A stretch of 55,315 nt of DNA from an uncultured Chloroflexota bacterium (GCA_900696625.1 CAADGU010000519.1:1-55315); one strand, 5' to 3'. Shown: positions 8,086 to 17,856, counted from the stretch's first letter. A program made the numbers and translations. Notes: generated by a model not told the origin, from the letters alone.

Positions 8086-8961
8086 ATGGCCATTGTTTCA
8101 ATGAAGGCCCTCCTGGAAACAGGCGTGCATTTCGGTCACCGTACCCGTCGTTGGAATCCGAAGATGAAACCCTACATCTTCACCGAACGCAACGGCATTC
8201 ACATCCTCGATCTGCAACAAACGATTGTGATGATTGAAGATGCCTATAACCTGATCCGTGACACGGTTGCACAGGGTGGCGCGGTCTTGTTTGTGGGCAC
8301 CAAGCGGCAGGCGCAGGATACCATTTCCAGCGAGGCTTCGCGCGGAATGCAGCCATACGTGAACCAACGCTGGTTGGGGGGCACGCTGACAAATTGGCAG
8401 ACCATTCGTCGCCGGATTGATTACTTGAAAAAGCTGGAAGCCCGGCGGGATGCCGGCGAGTTTGCCGCTTTGAAAAAGCGCGAACGGCTGCACGTGGAAC
8501 ACGAAATTGAGAAGTTGAATTTGCGTCTGGGTGGTGTGCGGAATATGCGCGATCTGCCCGATTTGCTCTTTATTATTGATGTGAACCATGAGGAAACGGC
8601 CGTGCGCGAGGCCAACAAACTCGGTATTCCCATTGTGGCGTTAGTGGATACCAATTGCGATCCCGACCCCATTGATTACCTCATCCCTTCCAATGATGAC
8701 GCCATTCGGGCTATTAAGCTGATTGCCGGCAAAATGGCGGACGCGGCATTAGAAGGTCTGGCGATGCGCAAAGAAACAATGGGTGAAGATTACGACGAAC
8801 GTGCCTACGAAACTTCCTTTGATGGTATGGAAGATGTGGATGATGAAGTCTTGTTAGGTGAGTCTACTTTAGCCAAAATGCGCCAGGCAGCTGAAGCGTT
8901 TGATGACGAGGATGAAGACGACATTGCCTTAGACAATTCCGATGATGGCATTGAAGAGTAA
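8086..8961 (+). CDS. rpsB: 30S ribosomal protein S2
   Basis: The 291-residue product has the S2 hallmarks: [22 protein letters not shown] at the N-terminus, IHILDLQQT, and [13 protein letters not shown], and it ends its conserved part with [19 protein letters not shown]. The start at 8086 follows AAGGAG; an in-frame upstream codon is ignored. Compared with ordinary S2 (about 230-260 residues) it has a strongly acidic C-terminal extension of about 50 residues rich in Asp/Glu, as seen in some other lineages. It is the first gene of the rpsB-tsf unit. Confidence 0.97.
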   Translation: MAIVSMKALLETGVHFGHRTRRWNPKMKPYIFTERNGIHILDLQQTIVMIEDAYNLIRDTVAQGGAVLFVGTKRQAQDTISSEASRGMQPYVNQRWLGGTLTNWQTIRRRIDYLKKLEARRDAGEFAALKKRERLHVEHEIEKLNLRLGGVRNMRDLPDLLFIIDVNHEETAVREANKLGIPIVALVDTNCDPDPIDYLIPSNDDAIRAIKLIAGKMADAALEGLAMRKETMGEDYDERAYETSFDGMEDVDDEVLLGESTLAKMRQAAEAFDDEDEDDIALDNSDDGIEE

Positions 8962-9017
8962 GATGGTCGGGGGAACGGCCGTGTTACCCTACTAAATTTG
9001 GAGACTAAACAGAAGGT

Positions 9018-9620
9018 ATGGCCATAACAACTGCACAAATAAAAGAACTGCGCGAGGCAACAGGCGCAGGTGTACTGGAAGCGAAAAAAGCGCTGGAATC
9101 TACTAACGGTGATTTTGACAAAGCCGTAGACTTGCTGCGGGAAAAAGGCGCCGCCCGCGCCGCCAAACGAGCCGAACGCGCTGCCAGCGAAGGTATCATT
9201 GAATTGTATGCCCATCCCGGCAACCGTGTTGGCGTCATGTTGGAACTTAACTGCGAGACCGATTTTGTCGGCCGTAACGAAGAGTTCCGCAACCTGGCGC
9301 ATGACCTGGCGCTGCATATTGCGGCCATGGGGCCACGCTACCTGACCCGCGAAGAAGTGCCCCAGACCGAACTGGATCGGGAACTCGATGTGCTGCGCGC
9401 CCAGGCTAAAGCCGAGGGCAAACCGGACAATATCGTGGAGAAAATAGTTCAGGGACGCCTGACCAAGTTCTATGAAGAGTTTTGTCTACTGGAACAGCCG
9501 TTTGTGAAAGACGACAGCATCAAGATCAGCGACATGATCACGGATGTGATTCGCAAAACGGGTGAAAACATAATCATCCGTCGTTTTGCCCGCTATGAGT
9601 TGGGCGAATCGCTCGATTAG
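9018..9620 (+). CDS. tsf: Translation elongation factor Ts
   Basis: A 200-residue EF-Ts, the short form like that of Thermus and cyanobacteria. The UBA-like N-terminal domain reads LREATGAGVLEAKKAL; the core has LNCETDFVGRNEEF with the TDFV motif that displaces Mg from EF-Tu; the C-terminus ends RRFARYELGE. It recharges EF-Tu by exchanging GDP for GTP. It lies 56 bp after rpsB and is followed by a rho-independent terminator, so rpsB-tsf forms one unit. Confidence 0.97.
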   Translation: MAITTAQIKELREATGAGVLEAKKALESTNGDFDKAVDLLREKGAARAAKRAERAASEGIIELYAHPGNRVGVMLELNCETDFVGRNEEFRNLAHDLALHIAAMGPRYLTREEVPQTELDRELDVLRAQAKAEGKPDNIVEKIVQGRLTKFYEEFCLLEQPFVKDDSIKISDMITDVIRKTGENIIIRRFARYELGESLD

Positions 9621-9635
9621 CCGGTGGAAAAGTTG

Positions 9636-9665
9636 GGGGCGTTCGCAAGAGCGCCCCTAATTTTT
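9636..9665 (+). terminator. Rho-independent terminator of rpsB-tsf
   Basis: A 9-bp stem (GGGGCGTTC/GAGCGCCCC with one G-U pair, GCAA loop) is followed by TAATTTTT, 15 bases after the tsf stop. Confidence 0.8.
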
Positions 9666-9712
9666 ACCAATATCCTCAATGTGCCCTTGGGGGACTTCGT
9701 ATGAACCTGTTA

Positions 9713-9772
9713 TTGGGTAATTGAGTAATTGAGAGGACGCTTTTCCAAGTTACCCAATTACTTAATTACTCA
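9713..9772. repeat. TAATTGAG-type inverted tandem array
   Basis: Two TAATTGAG-like units, a short GC-containing spacer and three complementary units (ACCCAATT/ACTTAATT/ACTCA). It lies between the tsf terminator and pyrH. It ends about ten bases before the pyrH ribosome site. Confidence 0.8.
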
Positions 9773-9793
9773 CTTTAGCGGAGTCAAATTCAC

Positions 9794-10513
9794 ATGACAT
9801 CAATTCAGTATAGGCGAGTGTTGTTAAAGATGGGTGGGGAAGCGTTGTCTGGCCCTTCTGGGTTTGGTATTGATCCTGTGCGCGCCACGCAGGTTGCCCA
9901 GATTGTGAAGGATGTTTATGATTTGGGGGTGCAGGTAGCACTGGTGATTGGGGGTGGTAATTTGTGGCGTGGTTCCGTAGGTAGTGCTATGGGCATGGAA
10001 CGGGCGTCGGCTGACCACATTGGCATGATTGCAACGGTGATGAATGCGTTGGCCTTGCAGGATGCGCTGGAGAGGAAAGGTATTGCCACCCGTGTACAAA
10101 CAGCTATTGAAATGCGCACCATTGCCGAACCATATATTCGTTTACGCGCCATACGCCATTTGGAAAAGGGCCGCGTGGTTATTTTTGGGGCCGGCACAGG
10201 AAATCCTTATTTTACAACGGATTCAGCCGGCGCGCTGCGGGCCATGGAGATCAATGCGGATGTGTTGATCAAGGCAACGAAGGTGGGCGCAATTTATGAT
10301 GATGACCCGGAGAAGAACCCACAGGCGCGCCGTTTTGATAAAATTTCGTACATTGACTTTTTGAATCTGCGGTTGAAGGTGATGGACAGCACGGCCGTTT
10401 CGCTGTGTATGGACAATGACCTGCCGATTGTTGTGTTGAATTTTTGGCAGCAGGACAGCGTGAAACGATTCCTGCGGGGCGAGGATATTGGCACGACCAT
10501 CACCAACTTGTAA
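9794..10513 (+). CDS. pyrH: UMP kinase (uridylate kinase)
   Basis: Converts UMP to UDP with ATP in pyrimidine nucleotide synthesis. It is a 239-residue amino-acid-kinase-fold protein. Motifs in order: [11 protein letters not shown] near the N-terminus, IGGGNLWRG, the regulatory-site [37 protein letters not shown], and [17 protein letters not shown] lies about ten bases before the ATG. It heads the pyrH-frr-uppS-cdsA run, an order conserved in many bacteria. Confidence 0.97.
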   Translation: MTSIQYRRVLLKMGGEALSGPSGFGIDPVRATQVAQIVKDVYDLGVQVALVIGGGNLWRGSVGSAMGMERASADHIGMIATVMNALALQDALERKGIATRVQTAIEMRTIAEPYIRLRAIRHLEKGRVVIFGAGTGNPYFTTDSAGALRAMEINADVLIKATKVGAIYDDDPEKNPQARRFDKISYIDFLNLRLKVMDSTAVSLCMDNDLPIVVLNFWQQDSVKRFLRGEDIGTTITNL

Positions 10514-10592
10514 GGCGTTGCTCCCGGCGCAGGAAGGATGCCCTTCATCATTCATCCTTCATCATTCATAATTCTTTTAGGAGGAGGACGAG

Positions 10593-11150
10593 ATGATACG
10601 CGAAGTATTAGCGGAAACGGAATCAAGAATGCAAGGCGCTATTACCTCATTGGAAGCCGATTTAAGCGGGTTTCGTACCGGGCGCGCTTCCCCTCATTTG
10701 GTGGACAAAATTGTCGTGGAGATGTATGGGACAGAACTGCCGCTGAACCAGATGGCAGTTATTTCGGTGCCAGAACCACAGCAGTTGGCGATACGGCCGT
10801 ATGACGCCACTTCCATCTCCGCCATTGAAAAAGCTATTATGCGCTCTGACCTGGGCATTATGCCCAATAATGACGGCAAAATCATCCGCCTCAATTTGCC
10901 GCGCCTGACGGAAGAACGGCGGCGGGATTTAAGCAAATTAGCCCATAAACGAGTGGAAGAAGCTAAAGTTGCGGTGCGTAATGTGCGCCGCGATGCCCTG
11001 AACGATTTCCGGGATATGAAAAACGAATCTATGATTACTGAAGATGAGTTTCACCGCAGCCAGGATGACTTACAAGCCTTAACCGACCGGTATGTGAAAA
11101 ACATTGATGAAATCGGCGAGAACAAAATCGCCGAGATCATGGAAGTATAA
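10593..11150 (+). CDS. frr: Ribosome recycling factor
   Basis: The 185-residue product has the full-length RRF architecture: an N-terminal helix with L.TGRASPHLVDKI.V.MYG, domain II with PLNQMAVISVPEPQQLAIRPYD, and the C-terminal long helices with LTEERRRDLSKLAHKRVEEAKVAVRNVRRD. Acts with EF-G to split post-termination ribosomes. An AGGAGGA ribosome site lies directly upstream of the ATG. The spacer from pyrH contains a short CATCATTCAT tandem repeat (about 10546-10570). Confidence 0.97.
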   Translation: MIREVLAETESRMQGAITSLEADLSGFRTGRASPHLVDKIVVEMYGTELPLNQMAVISVPEPQQLAIRPYDATSISAIEKAIMRSDLGIMPNNDGKIIRLNLPRLTEERRRDLSKLAHKRVEEAKVAVRNVRRDALNDFRDMKNESMITEDEFHRSQDDLQALTDRYVKNIDEIGENKIAEIMEV

Positions 11151-11156
11151 AATCAC

Positions 11157-11894
11157 ATGGCCGAGCGCAATGCCCCTCTGGATTTATCCGGCCTGGCGAT
11201 TCCCACGCATGTGGCCATTATCATGGATGGCAACGGCCGTTGGGCTAAAAAGCGTGGCCTGCCGCGCCAGGCCGGCCACCGGGCCGGTGCGGAAAACCTG
11301 CGCCGCATCATCAACGCCTGTGTCGAATTCAAGATTAAAATCCTCACCATTTACGCCTTTTCCACCGAAAATTGGGGTCGCCCAGAAATGGAAGTACGCG
11401 GCCTGATGAAAATCATCTCCCGCGTCATTGACCAGGAACTCAAAGATTTACACGCCCAGGGCGTCTGTCTGCACCATCTTGGCTCGATGAGCGGTGTGGC
11501 GCCCAGCCTGCAAGAAAAAGTGCATCGCGCCCTGGAACTCACCAAAAATAATGACCGGCTTATCCTGAATGTGGCCTTTAACTATGGCGGCCGGGCGGAA
11601 ATTTTGCAGGCGGTGAAACAAATTCTAGCGGACAACGTGGCCCCCGATGACCTGAGCGAAGATTTATTTAGCTCTTACCTCTTTACACGGGGTCTGCCGG
11701 ACCCTGACCTGGTCATTCGCACCAGCGGCGAACTGCGCATCAGCAACTTTCTCATCTGGCAGGCGGCCTATTCAGAGTTTTACCCCACGCCAACTTATTG
11801 GCCGGATTTCGGCCGTGAGAATTTGTATGAGGCGATCCTGGCTTTTAACCAGCGGGAACGTCGCTTTGGCCTGGTCACAGAATCGCCAGTGTAA
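11157..11894 (+). CDS. uppS: Isoprenyl transferase (undecaprenyl diphosphate synthase)
   Basis: Builds the C55 lipid carrier for cell-wall and polysaccharide synthesis from IPP and FPP. The 245-residue cis-prenyltransferase shows IIMDGNGRWAKKRG (catalytic Asp), GHRAGAENLRRI, and the C-terminal RTSGELRISNFLIWQAAYSE with the conserved Arg residues that bind IPP diphosphate. The start is six bases after the frr stop with no obvious Shine-Dalgarno, so translational coupling is likely. cdsA follows after five bases. Confidence 0.95.
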   Translation: MAERNAPLDLSGLAIPTHVAIIMDGNGRWAKKRGLPRQAGHRAGAENLRRIINACVEFKIKILTIYAFSTENWGRPEMEVRGLMKIISRVIDQELKDLHAQGVCLHHLGSMSGVAPSLQEKVHRALELTKNNDRLILNVAFNYGGRAEILQAVKQILADNVAPDDLSEDLFSSYLFTRGLPDPDLVIRTSGELRISNFLIWQAAYSEFYPTPTYWPDFGRENLYEAILAFNQRERRFGLVTESPV

Positions 11895-11899
11895 GCCCT

Positions 11900-12736
11900 A
11901 TGTTCCTGCAACGTGCTGCTGTCGCTCTTATTTTTGGCCCGCTGGCTCTGGCGCTGATTTATTTCGGCGACCGGATGGGTGGGCTGGTGTACTTTGTGCC
12001 GTTTGCCATTTTGTTGGCGTTGGCGACGGCGGAGTATGTGCAGTTGACGCGCCATTTGGGCTGGCATGTGTCCATCTGGCTGCTGCTGCCGTTGGTGATT
12101 GCCCAGTGGGTTGTGGCGCAATGGGGTGAACCGGCCTGGGTGGGGCCGTCATTCCTCGTCAGCATGTTGTTTATGCTGACGGCCGTACTCTACTCCTACG
12201 AAAAACAAAGCAGCCAGACCGTTGCCGTAGATTGGATGGCTTACATGGGCGGCTTTTTGCTGCTGGGCTGGTTGGGCAGCCACTTTTTCTCCTTGCGTGG
12301 TATCCCGTATTATGCCTGGCAGTGGACGATGCTGGCGATGCTTACCACCTGGATAGCTGATTCCGGCGCTTACCTGGTGGGCAAGTTTGTGGCCGGTAAA
12401 TATGTCTTAGGCAAACATCAACTGTCGCCCCGCCTCAGCCCAAACAAAACAGTCGAAGGTTTTTTTGGTGGGTTGGTGTTGGGCACATTTTTTACCGTGT
12501 TGATTGGTTATTTCCTGCAACTACCTTTGTGGCCCCTGGTGATTTTGGGACTGCTGATCACCATTTTAGGGCCGTTGGGCGACTTAAGCATTTCCCTGCT
12601 AAAACGCGAAGCCGGGGTAAAAGATTCCGGCAATTTGCTGCCTGGGCATGGCGGTGCTTTAGATCGGGTGGATACCCTGTTATGGGCAGTCACCATCGCC
12701 TACTACCTGGCGCTCTACCTGCCACCGCTTTCCTGA
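11900..12736 (+). CDS. cdsA: Phosphatidate cytidylyltransferase
   Basis: Integral membrane enzyme that makes CDP-diacylglycerol from CTP and phosphatidate. The 278-residue product has about eight hydrophobic helices. The signature is in the last third: DSGAYLVGKFVAGKYVLGKHQLSP, then GDLSISLLKREAGVKDSGNLLPGHGGALDRVD, carrying the conserved metal and CTP ligands. It is tightly spaced after uppS. The stop overlaps the promoter of the next gene. Confidence 0.95.
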   Translation: MFLQRAAVALIFGPLALALIYFGDRMGGLVYFVPFAILLALATAEYVQLTRHLGWHVSIWLLLPLVIAQWVVAQWGEPAWVGPSFLVSMLFMLTAVLYSYEKQSSQTVAVDWMAYMGGFLLLGWLGSHFFSLRGIPYYAWQWTMLAMLTTWIADSGAYLVGKFVAGKYVLGKHQLSPRLSPNKTVEGFFGGLVLGTFFTVLIGYFLQLPLWPLVILGLLITILGPLGDLSISLLKREAGVKDSGNLLPGHGGALDRVDTLLWAVTIAYYLALYLPPLS

Positions 12737-12765
12737 TTGAGATGGTCTGGTGTATGGCGTATAAT
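12737..12765 (+). promoter_or_regulatory. Candidate promoter of fbp
   Basis: TTGAGA (12737-12742) and TATAAT (12760-12765) with the optimal 17-bp spacing. It lies just after the cdsA stop and about 70 bp before the fbp start. An ACGGCCGT motif lies directly downstream of the -10 element. Confidence 0.7.
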
Positions 12766-12832
12766 ACGGCCGTACACGCTTATTCCCACAACCAATTTAC
12801 CCACATTCCCATCTGAACCGGAGATGCAATTC

Positions 12833-13846
12833 ATGTCCAAAATCATCACAATTGAACGCTTCATCCTCGATCATCAGCCTGATTATGCCCGGGGTGAATT
12901 TACAAATCTGTTGTATGACATTGCGCTGGCAGCTAAAGTGATTGCGCATAAAACGAATCGTGCCGGCCTGGTAGATATTTTGGGGCGGGCTGGCGCTGTG
13001 AACATCCAGGGCGAAATTCAGCAAAAACTGGATGTGTTCGCCGACGATATTATTTTCCGCATCTGTGATCATACCGGGCGCCTTTGTGTGATGGCCTCAG
13101 AAGAGCGTGAGGAGATTATCCCGATCCCTGAACCGTACAAAAAAGGTTCCTACGTACTGGTGTATGATCCCCTGGACGGCTCTTCAAACATTGACGTCAA
13201 CGTGAGCATTGGCACCATCTTTGGCGTTTATCGCTGCAAAAATTGGGAAAATCGGGGCCGCCTGGAAGATGTGTTGCAGCCCGCCCGCAATCTGGTCGCC
13301 GCCGGTTATGTACTCTATGGTTCCAGCACGATGCTGGTATATACCACCGGGCAGGGTGTTCATGGCTTTACGCTTGATCCTGAATTGGGCGAGTTTTTGC
13401 TTTCGCACGAAAATATGCGCCTGCCTGAACCGCCTGGGTATTACAGCGTGAACAGCTCGTATTATGAATCATGGTCGCCGCAAATTCAGCAGTATGCGCG
13501 ATGGTTGCAAGGGCTGGATGGCTCTAACGCGCCCAAAATGTCGGCGCGGTATATTGGCTCACTGGTAGCTGACATTCATCGCAACCTGATGCGCGGTGGT
13601 ATCTTTTGTTATCCGGCAGAGAGAGGCAAACCACATGGCAAAATACGGCTGCTGTATGAAGCCGGCCCACTGGCGTTTATGATTGAACAGGCAGGTGGGT
13701 ATGCGTCAGACGGCCGTCGTAACGTTTTGGATATTGAACCCACCGATTTGCACCAACGTACCCCCTTTTATATTGGTAATCGGTCGCTGGTGCATAAGGC
13801 AGAATATTACGTTGAACAGGAAATTGACTTGACCAGGGATGCATGA
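12833..13846 (+). CDS. fbp: Fructose-1,6-bisphosphatase, class I
   Basis: Gluconeogenic phosphatase of 337 residues. It has the class I signatures: [24 protein letters not shown], the metal-binding [19 protein letters not shown], and [23 protein letters not shown], plus [21 protein letters not shown] near the C-terminus. The ATG at 12833 is chosen because GGAG sits 8-10 bases upstream; a start at 12824 would be too close to it. It has its own promoter. The 3' end overlaps the -35 region of the next promoter. Confidence 0.95.
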   Translation: MSKIITIERFILDHQPDYARGEFTNLLYDIALAAKVIAHKTNRAGLVDILGRAGAVNIQGEIQQKLDVFADDIIFRICDHTGRLCVMASEEREEIIPIPEPYKKGSYVLVYDPLDGSSNIDVNVSIGTIFGVYRCKNWENRGRLEDVLQPARNLVAAGYVLYGSSTMLVYTTGQGVHGFTLDPELGEFLLSHENMRLPEPPGYYSVNSSYYESWSPQIQQYARWLQGLDGSNAPKMSARYIGSLVADIHRNLMRGGIFCYPAERGKPHGKIRLLYEAGPLAFMIEQAGGYASDGRRNVLDIEPTDLHQRTPFYIGNRSLVHKAEYYVEQEIDLTRDA

Positions 13847-13852
13847 TATACT
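13824..13852 (+). promoter_or_regulatory. Candidate promoter of rho
   Basis: TTGACT (13824-13829) and TATACT (13847-13852) are 17 bp apart. The element overlaps the 3' end of fbp and would give rho a leader of about 350 nt. Confidence 0.7.
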
Positions 13853-14209
13853 CCGCCTGCCCATAAAGTGGATACCAAAAGCTCCCTGTAATGATTTGAC
13901 TACCAACTACTCAGGAGAGAAACGCACGGTTGAGCCTGCGTGTAATTTCCCCCAAATGACAAGCAATTTTACACTGATATTGATGTACTCATAACCCACA
14001 CAGGTATCAGGTATACCTGGGTCATATTTTTGAATATGCCATTGGAGCAACAGCCCCAACCGTTTACCAAATAAGGTTACAACAAGTGGATGCCTGTTTC
14101 TGGCTGTTGTCTGTTTCCTGTAATGGACGGCCGTTTAGAACCTCGCAGCAGTCGCGTTTAGCATAATCTGTCAGGATAGACCTCAACTTGAAGGAGAATT
14201 ACAGAGAAT
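13853..14209 (+). other. Long untranslated leader of rho
   Basis: There is no credible open reading frame in these roughly 357 bases between fbp and rho. The region is less GC-rich than its surroundings and contains one ACGGCCGT-type site near 14127. A long leader would fit the known autogenous regulation of rho by termination in its own leader in other bacteria (family knowledge). No specific structure is identified here. Confidence 0.5.
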
Positions 14210-15508
14210 ATGTCTCTCGGAGAAAGCCAAATGGATATTGGAGAACTTGAAACAAAAAAAATAGGTGAATTGCGCGATATTGCCAGAGAAATGGAGATTT
14301 CCGGTTTCAGCACTATGAAGAAGCATGGCCTCATCTTTGAAATTTTGAAGGCCAATTCAGCCAATCAAGGTTTTGATTTTCGTGGTGGTGTACTGGAAAT
14401 AATCGAAGACGACAAACAGGCGATGGGTTTTTTGCGTGGCAAAAATTACCTGCCGGGGCCAGATGATATTTACGTATCTAATTCCCAGATTCGTCGTCTG
14501 GCGCTGCGCAATGGCGATATGGTTTTAGGTCAGGTACGTGTACCCAAAGAAAATGAAAAATACTATAGTTTGCTGCGGGTAGAAGCTGTCAATGGTGGCA
14601 GCCCGGAATTGGCAAAGAAAAGAATCCGTTACGAAGACCTGACTCCTATTTTCCCTGATCAGAAGTTAAAGCTGGAAACAAAACCCAATATCCTCTCTAC
14701 GCGCCTGATGGACCTGGTAGCGCCTATTGGACGGGGACAACGTGGTTTGATTGTTTCGCCGCCAAAGGCCGGTAAAACGACCGTCTTGAAAGAAATCGCC
14801 AACGGTATATCTGAAAATTATCCAGATGTTCATTTGATGGTGGTGCTGATTGGTGAACGGCCAGAAGAAGTGACCGATATGGATCGTTCCATTGATGGCG
14901 AAGTCATCAGCTCTACTTTTGATGAACCGGTGAAGCAGCATTGCAAAGTGGCCGAAATGGCCTTAGAGCGGGCTAAACGCCTGGTAGAAAGTGACCGGGA
15001 TGTAGTACTGCTGTTAGACTCCATTACTCGTCTGGCGCGGGCTTATAACCTGACGGTACAGCCCAGCGGGCGTACCCTCTCCGGTGGTCTTGATCCCACG
15101 GCGCTCTACCCACCCAAACGGTTCTTTGGTACGGCTCGTAACCTGGAAGAAGGCGCCAGCCTGACCATTATTGCCACCTGTCTGGTGGACACCGGCAGCC
15201 GGATGGATGACGTGATTTACGAGGAGTTTAAGGGGACGGGTAATATGGAACTGCTCCTCAGCCGTCGTTTGCAAGAACGCCGCATCTTCCCGGCCTTTGA
15301 CATTGAACGTTCTAGCACCCGGCGCGAAGATTTGCTGTTGTCCGGTGATGAATTGCAGCGGGTGTATACCATGCGCCGTATGTTGGGGCATTTGATGGAT
15401 ACACCGGGTTACGACATCAGCAGCGCCACCGCCGCCGTTTTGCAGCAAATGCGCAACACACGCACCAATTATGAATTCTTAGAGACACTGACGCGGGATA
15501 TGATGTAA
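14210..15508 (+). CDS. rho: Transcription termination factor Rho
   Basis: The 432-residue hexameric RNA helicase. Rho_N helical domain at residues 8-50; cold-shock-like RNA-binding domain about 55-125 ([19 protein letters not shown], then [19 protein letters not shown]); ATPase with P-loop SPPKAGKTT near residue 190 and Walker [19 protein letters not shown]-terminal [18 protein letters not shown] is 13 bases before the ATG at 14210. The ATG at 14231 has a better-spaced GGAG and is a good alternative start. The gene has few ACGGCCGT sites, unlike most neighbours. Two terminators follow. Confidence 0.96.
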   Translation: MSLGESQMDIGELETKKIGELRDIAREMEISGFSTMKKHGLIFEILKANSANQGFDFRGGVLEIIEDDKQAMGFLRGKNYLPGPDDIYVSNSQIRRLALRNGDMVLGQVRVPKENEKYYSLLRVEAVNGGSPELAKKRIRYEDLTPIFPDQKLKLETKPNILSTRLMDLVAPIGRGQRGLIVSPPKAGKTTVLKEIANGISENYPDVHLMVVLIGERPEEVTDMDRSIDGEVISSTFDEPVKQHCKVAEMALERAKRLVESDRDVVLLLDSITRLARAYNLTVQPSGRTLSGGLDPTALYPPKRFFGTARNLEEGASLTIIATCLVDTGSRMDDVIYEEFKGTGNMELLLSRRLQERRIFPAFDIERSSTRREDLLLSGDELQRVYTMRRMLGHLMDTPGYDISSATAAVLQQMRNTRTNYEFLETLTRDMM

Positions 15509-15511
15509 AAC

Positions 15512-15546
15512 AAAAAACCGGGCTTTTGCAAAAAGCCCGGTTTTTG
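15512..15546 (+). terminator. Rho-independent terminator after rho
   Basis: A perfect 10-bp stem (CCGGGCTTTT/AAAAGCCCGG, 3-base loop) flanked by A-tract and T-tract, four bases after the rho stop; it should work in both directions. Confidence 0.9.
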
Positions 15547-15566
15547 TCTGAGCAGAGGTTTAGAAT

Positions 15567-15594
15567 ACGGGCCGTTTTAACGGCCCGTTTTTGT
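15567..15594 (+). terminator. Second terminator after rho
   Basis: The stem ACGGGCCGTT/AACGGCCCGT is followed by TTTTTGTTGTTT. It lies 20 bp after the first terminator, making a tandem pair that insulates rho from the peptidase genes. Confidence 0.8.
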
Positions 15595-15640
15595 TGTTTA
15601 GGGGCGGTGTGGTAGCATTTTGTCCGTTGGAGATGGATTG

Positions 15641-16723
15641 GTGGAAAAGAAACGCGATTTGTGGCAGCGGTTTAGCGGATATCTGGTGGTAGCAGCGGGC
15701 ATTTTGTTGTTGATCGCTGTGGTGCAGGTGTTGGGACTAAATGAATTGGTAGCTGCCGGGCAGGGGAGTGGGGTCACGGCCGTTACCCTCACCATTGAAC
15801 CGGTAAGTGACATTGCGGTGGCTACGGCCGTTACGCTTACCAATAACCTCGCCATCGCACCCTTACCCGTCCTGCACGACAACAGCCTGGCCCCCGTGCC
15901 CAACCCGCACACCTATCAGGCCAAAATGCCCACCCATAACTTCAAAATCCATGTCGTCACCGACTTTGATACGCCCAACTCCATTGCCCTGCAATATGGC
16001 ATCTCCGCGGACACTATCATTGGTGGTAACGCCAACATCAGCCGCGAATCCAACCTGCTGCAAACCGGCGCGGAGTTGATTATTTTGCCTGTAGATGGCG
16101 TGCTGCATACCGTCAAACCGGGCGAAACGCTGGATGCCATTGCTGCCTTATATGGCGTGTCGGTGGCTGATATTATTGGATTTCCTTCCAATAATCTGGA
16201 AGCCCCTTTTCTACGACTCATACCAGATTCACAGTTGGTGATCCCCGGCGCGTCTCTGGGGCAGTTCACGTTCAGAGCGCCTAAATCGGTGGGTAATAGT
16301 GGCGGCGCGCAGCAGTGGGCAGTCGTGGGCACCGGCGCCTATATCTGGCCGGTGAGCGGCCGTTGCCTTACCAGTTACTATTCTGGCTTCCACCCCGGCA
16401 TTGATGTTTCGATGGCCGAAGGTTCACCCGTTTACGCCGCGGATACCGGCACCGTCACCTATGCTGCCTATGCCGCCGGCATTTATTACGACTACGGCAA
16501 CCTGATTGTGATCAATCATGGCAATGGCTATGAAACCTTTTACGCCCACCTCAGCGGTATCAACGTTTACCCCGGCCAGATTGTGTACCAGGGGGATTAC
16601 ATTGGCGCTACCGGCAATACCGGTCGTTCCTCTGGGCCACACCTCCACTTTGAAATCCGCAGCAACGATTACGGCCAAAATCCGTTGAACCGGCTGGCGG
16701 GGCCGGTGCGGTCGTGTTCGTGA
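15641..16723 (+). CDS. LysM and M23 metallopeptidase domain protein (copy 1)
   Basis: A membrane-anchored cell-wall protein of about 360 residues. Domain order: short cytosolic start, one membrane helix (about residues 12-32), two LysM-like modules (about 105-160 and 160-205), then an M23/LytM domain with the zinc motifs HPGIDVS, HAHLS-type YAHLSG and HLHFE. This suggests a D,D- or glycyl-endopeptidase or an activator of wall hydrolases. GTG at 15641 has GGAG eight bases upstream; TTG at 15620 is an alternative start. A close paralogue follows directly, so this is a tandem duplication. Confidence 0.88.
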   Translation: MEKKRDLWQRFSGYLVVAAGILLLIAVVQVLGLNELVAAGQGSGVTAVTLTIEPVSDIAVATAVTLTNNLAIAPLPVLHDNSLAPVPNPHTYQAKMPTHNFKIHVVTDFDTPNSIALQYGISADTIIGGNANISRESNLLQTGAELIILPVDGVLHTVKPGETLDAIAALYGVSVADIIGFPSNNLEAPFLRLIPDSQLVIPGASLGQFTFRAPKSVGNSGGAQQWAVVGTGAYIWPVSGRCLTSYYSGFHPGIDVSMAEGSPVYAADTGTVTYAAYAAGIYYDYGNLIVINHGNGYETFYAHLSGINVYPGQIVYQGDYIGATGNTGRSSGPHLHFEIRSNDYGQNPLNRLAGPVRSCS

Positions 16724-16765
16724 TGCGTGACCGATAATCTGTACTCCGTAACTTGTGACCCGAAG

Positions 16766-16799
16766 TCCGATTACCGATTACCGATTACCGATTACCGAA
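16766..16799. repeat. CCGATTA heptad tandem repeat
   Basis: Four and a half copies of a 7-bp CCGATTA unit lie between the two M23 peptidase genes. The array is direct rather than inverted. Related to the arrays at 7.62, 29.83 and 47.24 kb. Confidence 0.85.
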
Positions 16800-16814
16800 T
16801 TCGGGAGCACCTCT

Positions 16815-17846
16815 ATGGATTATTCTTCAAATTTTTGGAAACGCGCCGGTGGGTACACGTTATTGCTCTGCGTTGGGCTGGCGCTGTTTGCCGGGTGGCG
16901 GACGGTGAGTGGGGCGGAAGGTACGGCCGTACCTGCCATCACCACCCCCACACCGGTTGTAATGGGCACGGCCGTAGCCGATACCCCCCTTACCCCATCG
17001 GCCGACAACGTACCCGTGCTGACCGATAACAGCCTGGCCCCCGCTCCCTATCCCCACACCTACCAGGGCAAACTGCCCGAACACAACTACGAAACTTACG
17101 TTGTCGAACGCGGCGACACACCGGTGGGCATTGCCGAACGCTTTGGCATCAAAACCGAAACCATCCTCGGCGGCAATCCCAAACTGAGCCAGGAATCCAG
17201 TTTGCTGCAAACGGGTGTGGAACTGATTATCCTGCCCATTGACGGCGTACTGCACGATGTTCAGCCAGGCGACACATTGGAAAGCCTGGTCAACCTGTAC
17301 GGCATCCCTGCCGAACAAATTATTGCTTACGCTTCGAACAACCTGGAATTCCCCTACCGGCTCTACCCGGACACCAAAATCATGATACCCGGTGCGGTAC
17401 GTGAGGTGTTTGTGTGGACGCCGCCCACGCTGGAGTCGGTGCGGGGTACGGGCAGCGGCGTACAACCGCTCGTTGTTGGCACCGGCAGTTTCATTTTTCC
17501 CGTCAACTCGCGCAACTTCACCCAGCAGTTCTGGTATGGGCATCCTGGTGTAGACATTGGCCTGGCGGAGGGTTCGGCCGTGTATGCCGCCGACACCGGC
17601 ACCGTCACTTATGCCGGCTGGAACATTTACGGCTACGGCAACCTCATTGTGGTCAATCATGGCAATGGCTATGAAACTTTCTATGGCCATCTGAGCGGCT
17701 TCAACGTCGTTCCCGGCCAGATTGTGACCAAAGGCCAGGTCATTGGCGCGTCTGGCAATACCGGCAACTCCTCCGGCCCCCATCTCCATTTTGAAATCCG
17801 CATCAACGGCAATCGGGACAACCCCTGTTGGTATGTGGGCTGCTAG
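16815..17846 (+). CDS. LysM and M23 metallopeptidase domain protein (copy 2)
   Basis: A 343-residue paralogue of the preceding gene with the same order: membrane helix (about residues 12-31), two LysM-like modules (about 90-145 and 145-190), and an LytM domain with HPGVDIG, YGHLSG and HLHFEIR. The zinc ligands His, Asp and His are all present. GGGAG lies about eight bases before the ATG at 16815; reading further upstream would translate the CCGATTA repeat. The low-complexity Ala/Pro/Thr linker before the first LysM differs most between the copies. Probably an envelope peptidoglycan hydrolase. Confidence 0.9.
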   Translation: MDYSSNFWKRAGGYTLLLCVGLALFAGWRTVSGAEGTAVPAITTPTPVVMGTAVADTPLTPSADNVPVLTDNSLAPAPYPHTYQGKLPEHNYETYVVERGDTPVGIAERFGIKTETILGGNPKLSQESSLLQTGVELIILPIDGVLHDVQPGDTLESLVNLYGIPAEQIIAYASNNLEFPYRLYPDTKIMIPGAVREVFVWTPPTLESVRGTGSGVQPLVVGTGSFIFPVNSRNFTQQFWYGHPGVDIGLAEGSAVYAADTGTVTYAGWNIYGYGNLIVVNHGNGYETFYGHLSGFNVVPGQIVTKGQVIGASGNTGNSSGPHLHFEIRINGNRDNPCWYVGC

Positions 17847-17856
17847 ATGTCATAGA

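Noticed and set aside
16860-17789. Long minus-strand ORF opposite the second M23 peptidase gene
   Set aside because: It is the complement of a gene with clear catalytic motifs; its Gly/Val/His-rich translation is typical of antisense frames in GC-rich DNA.
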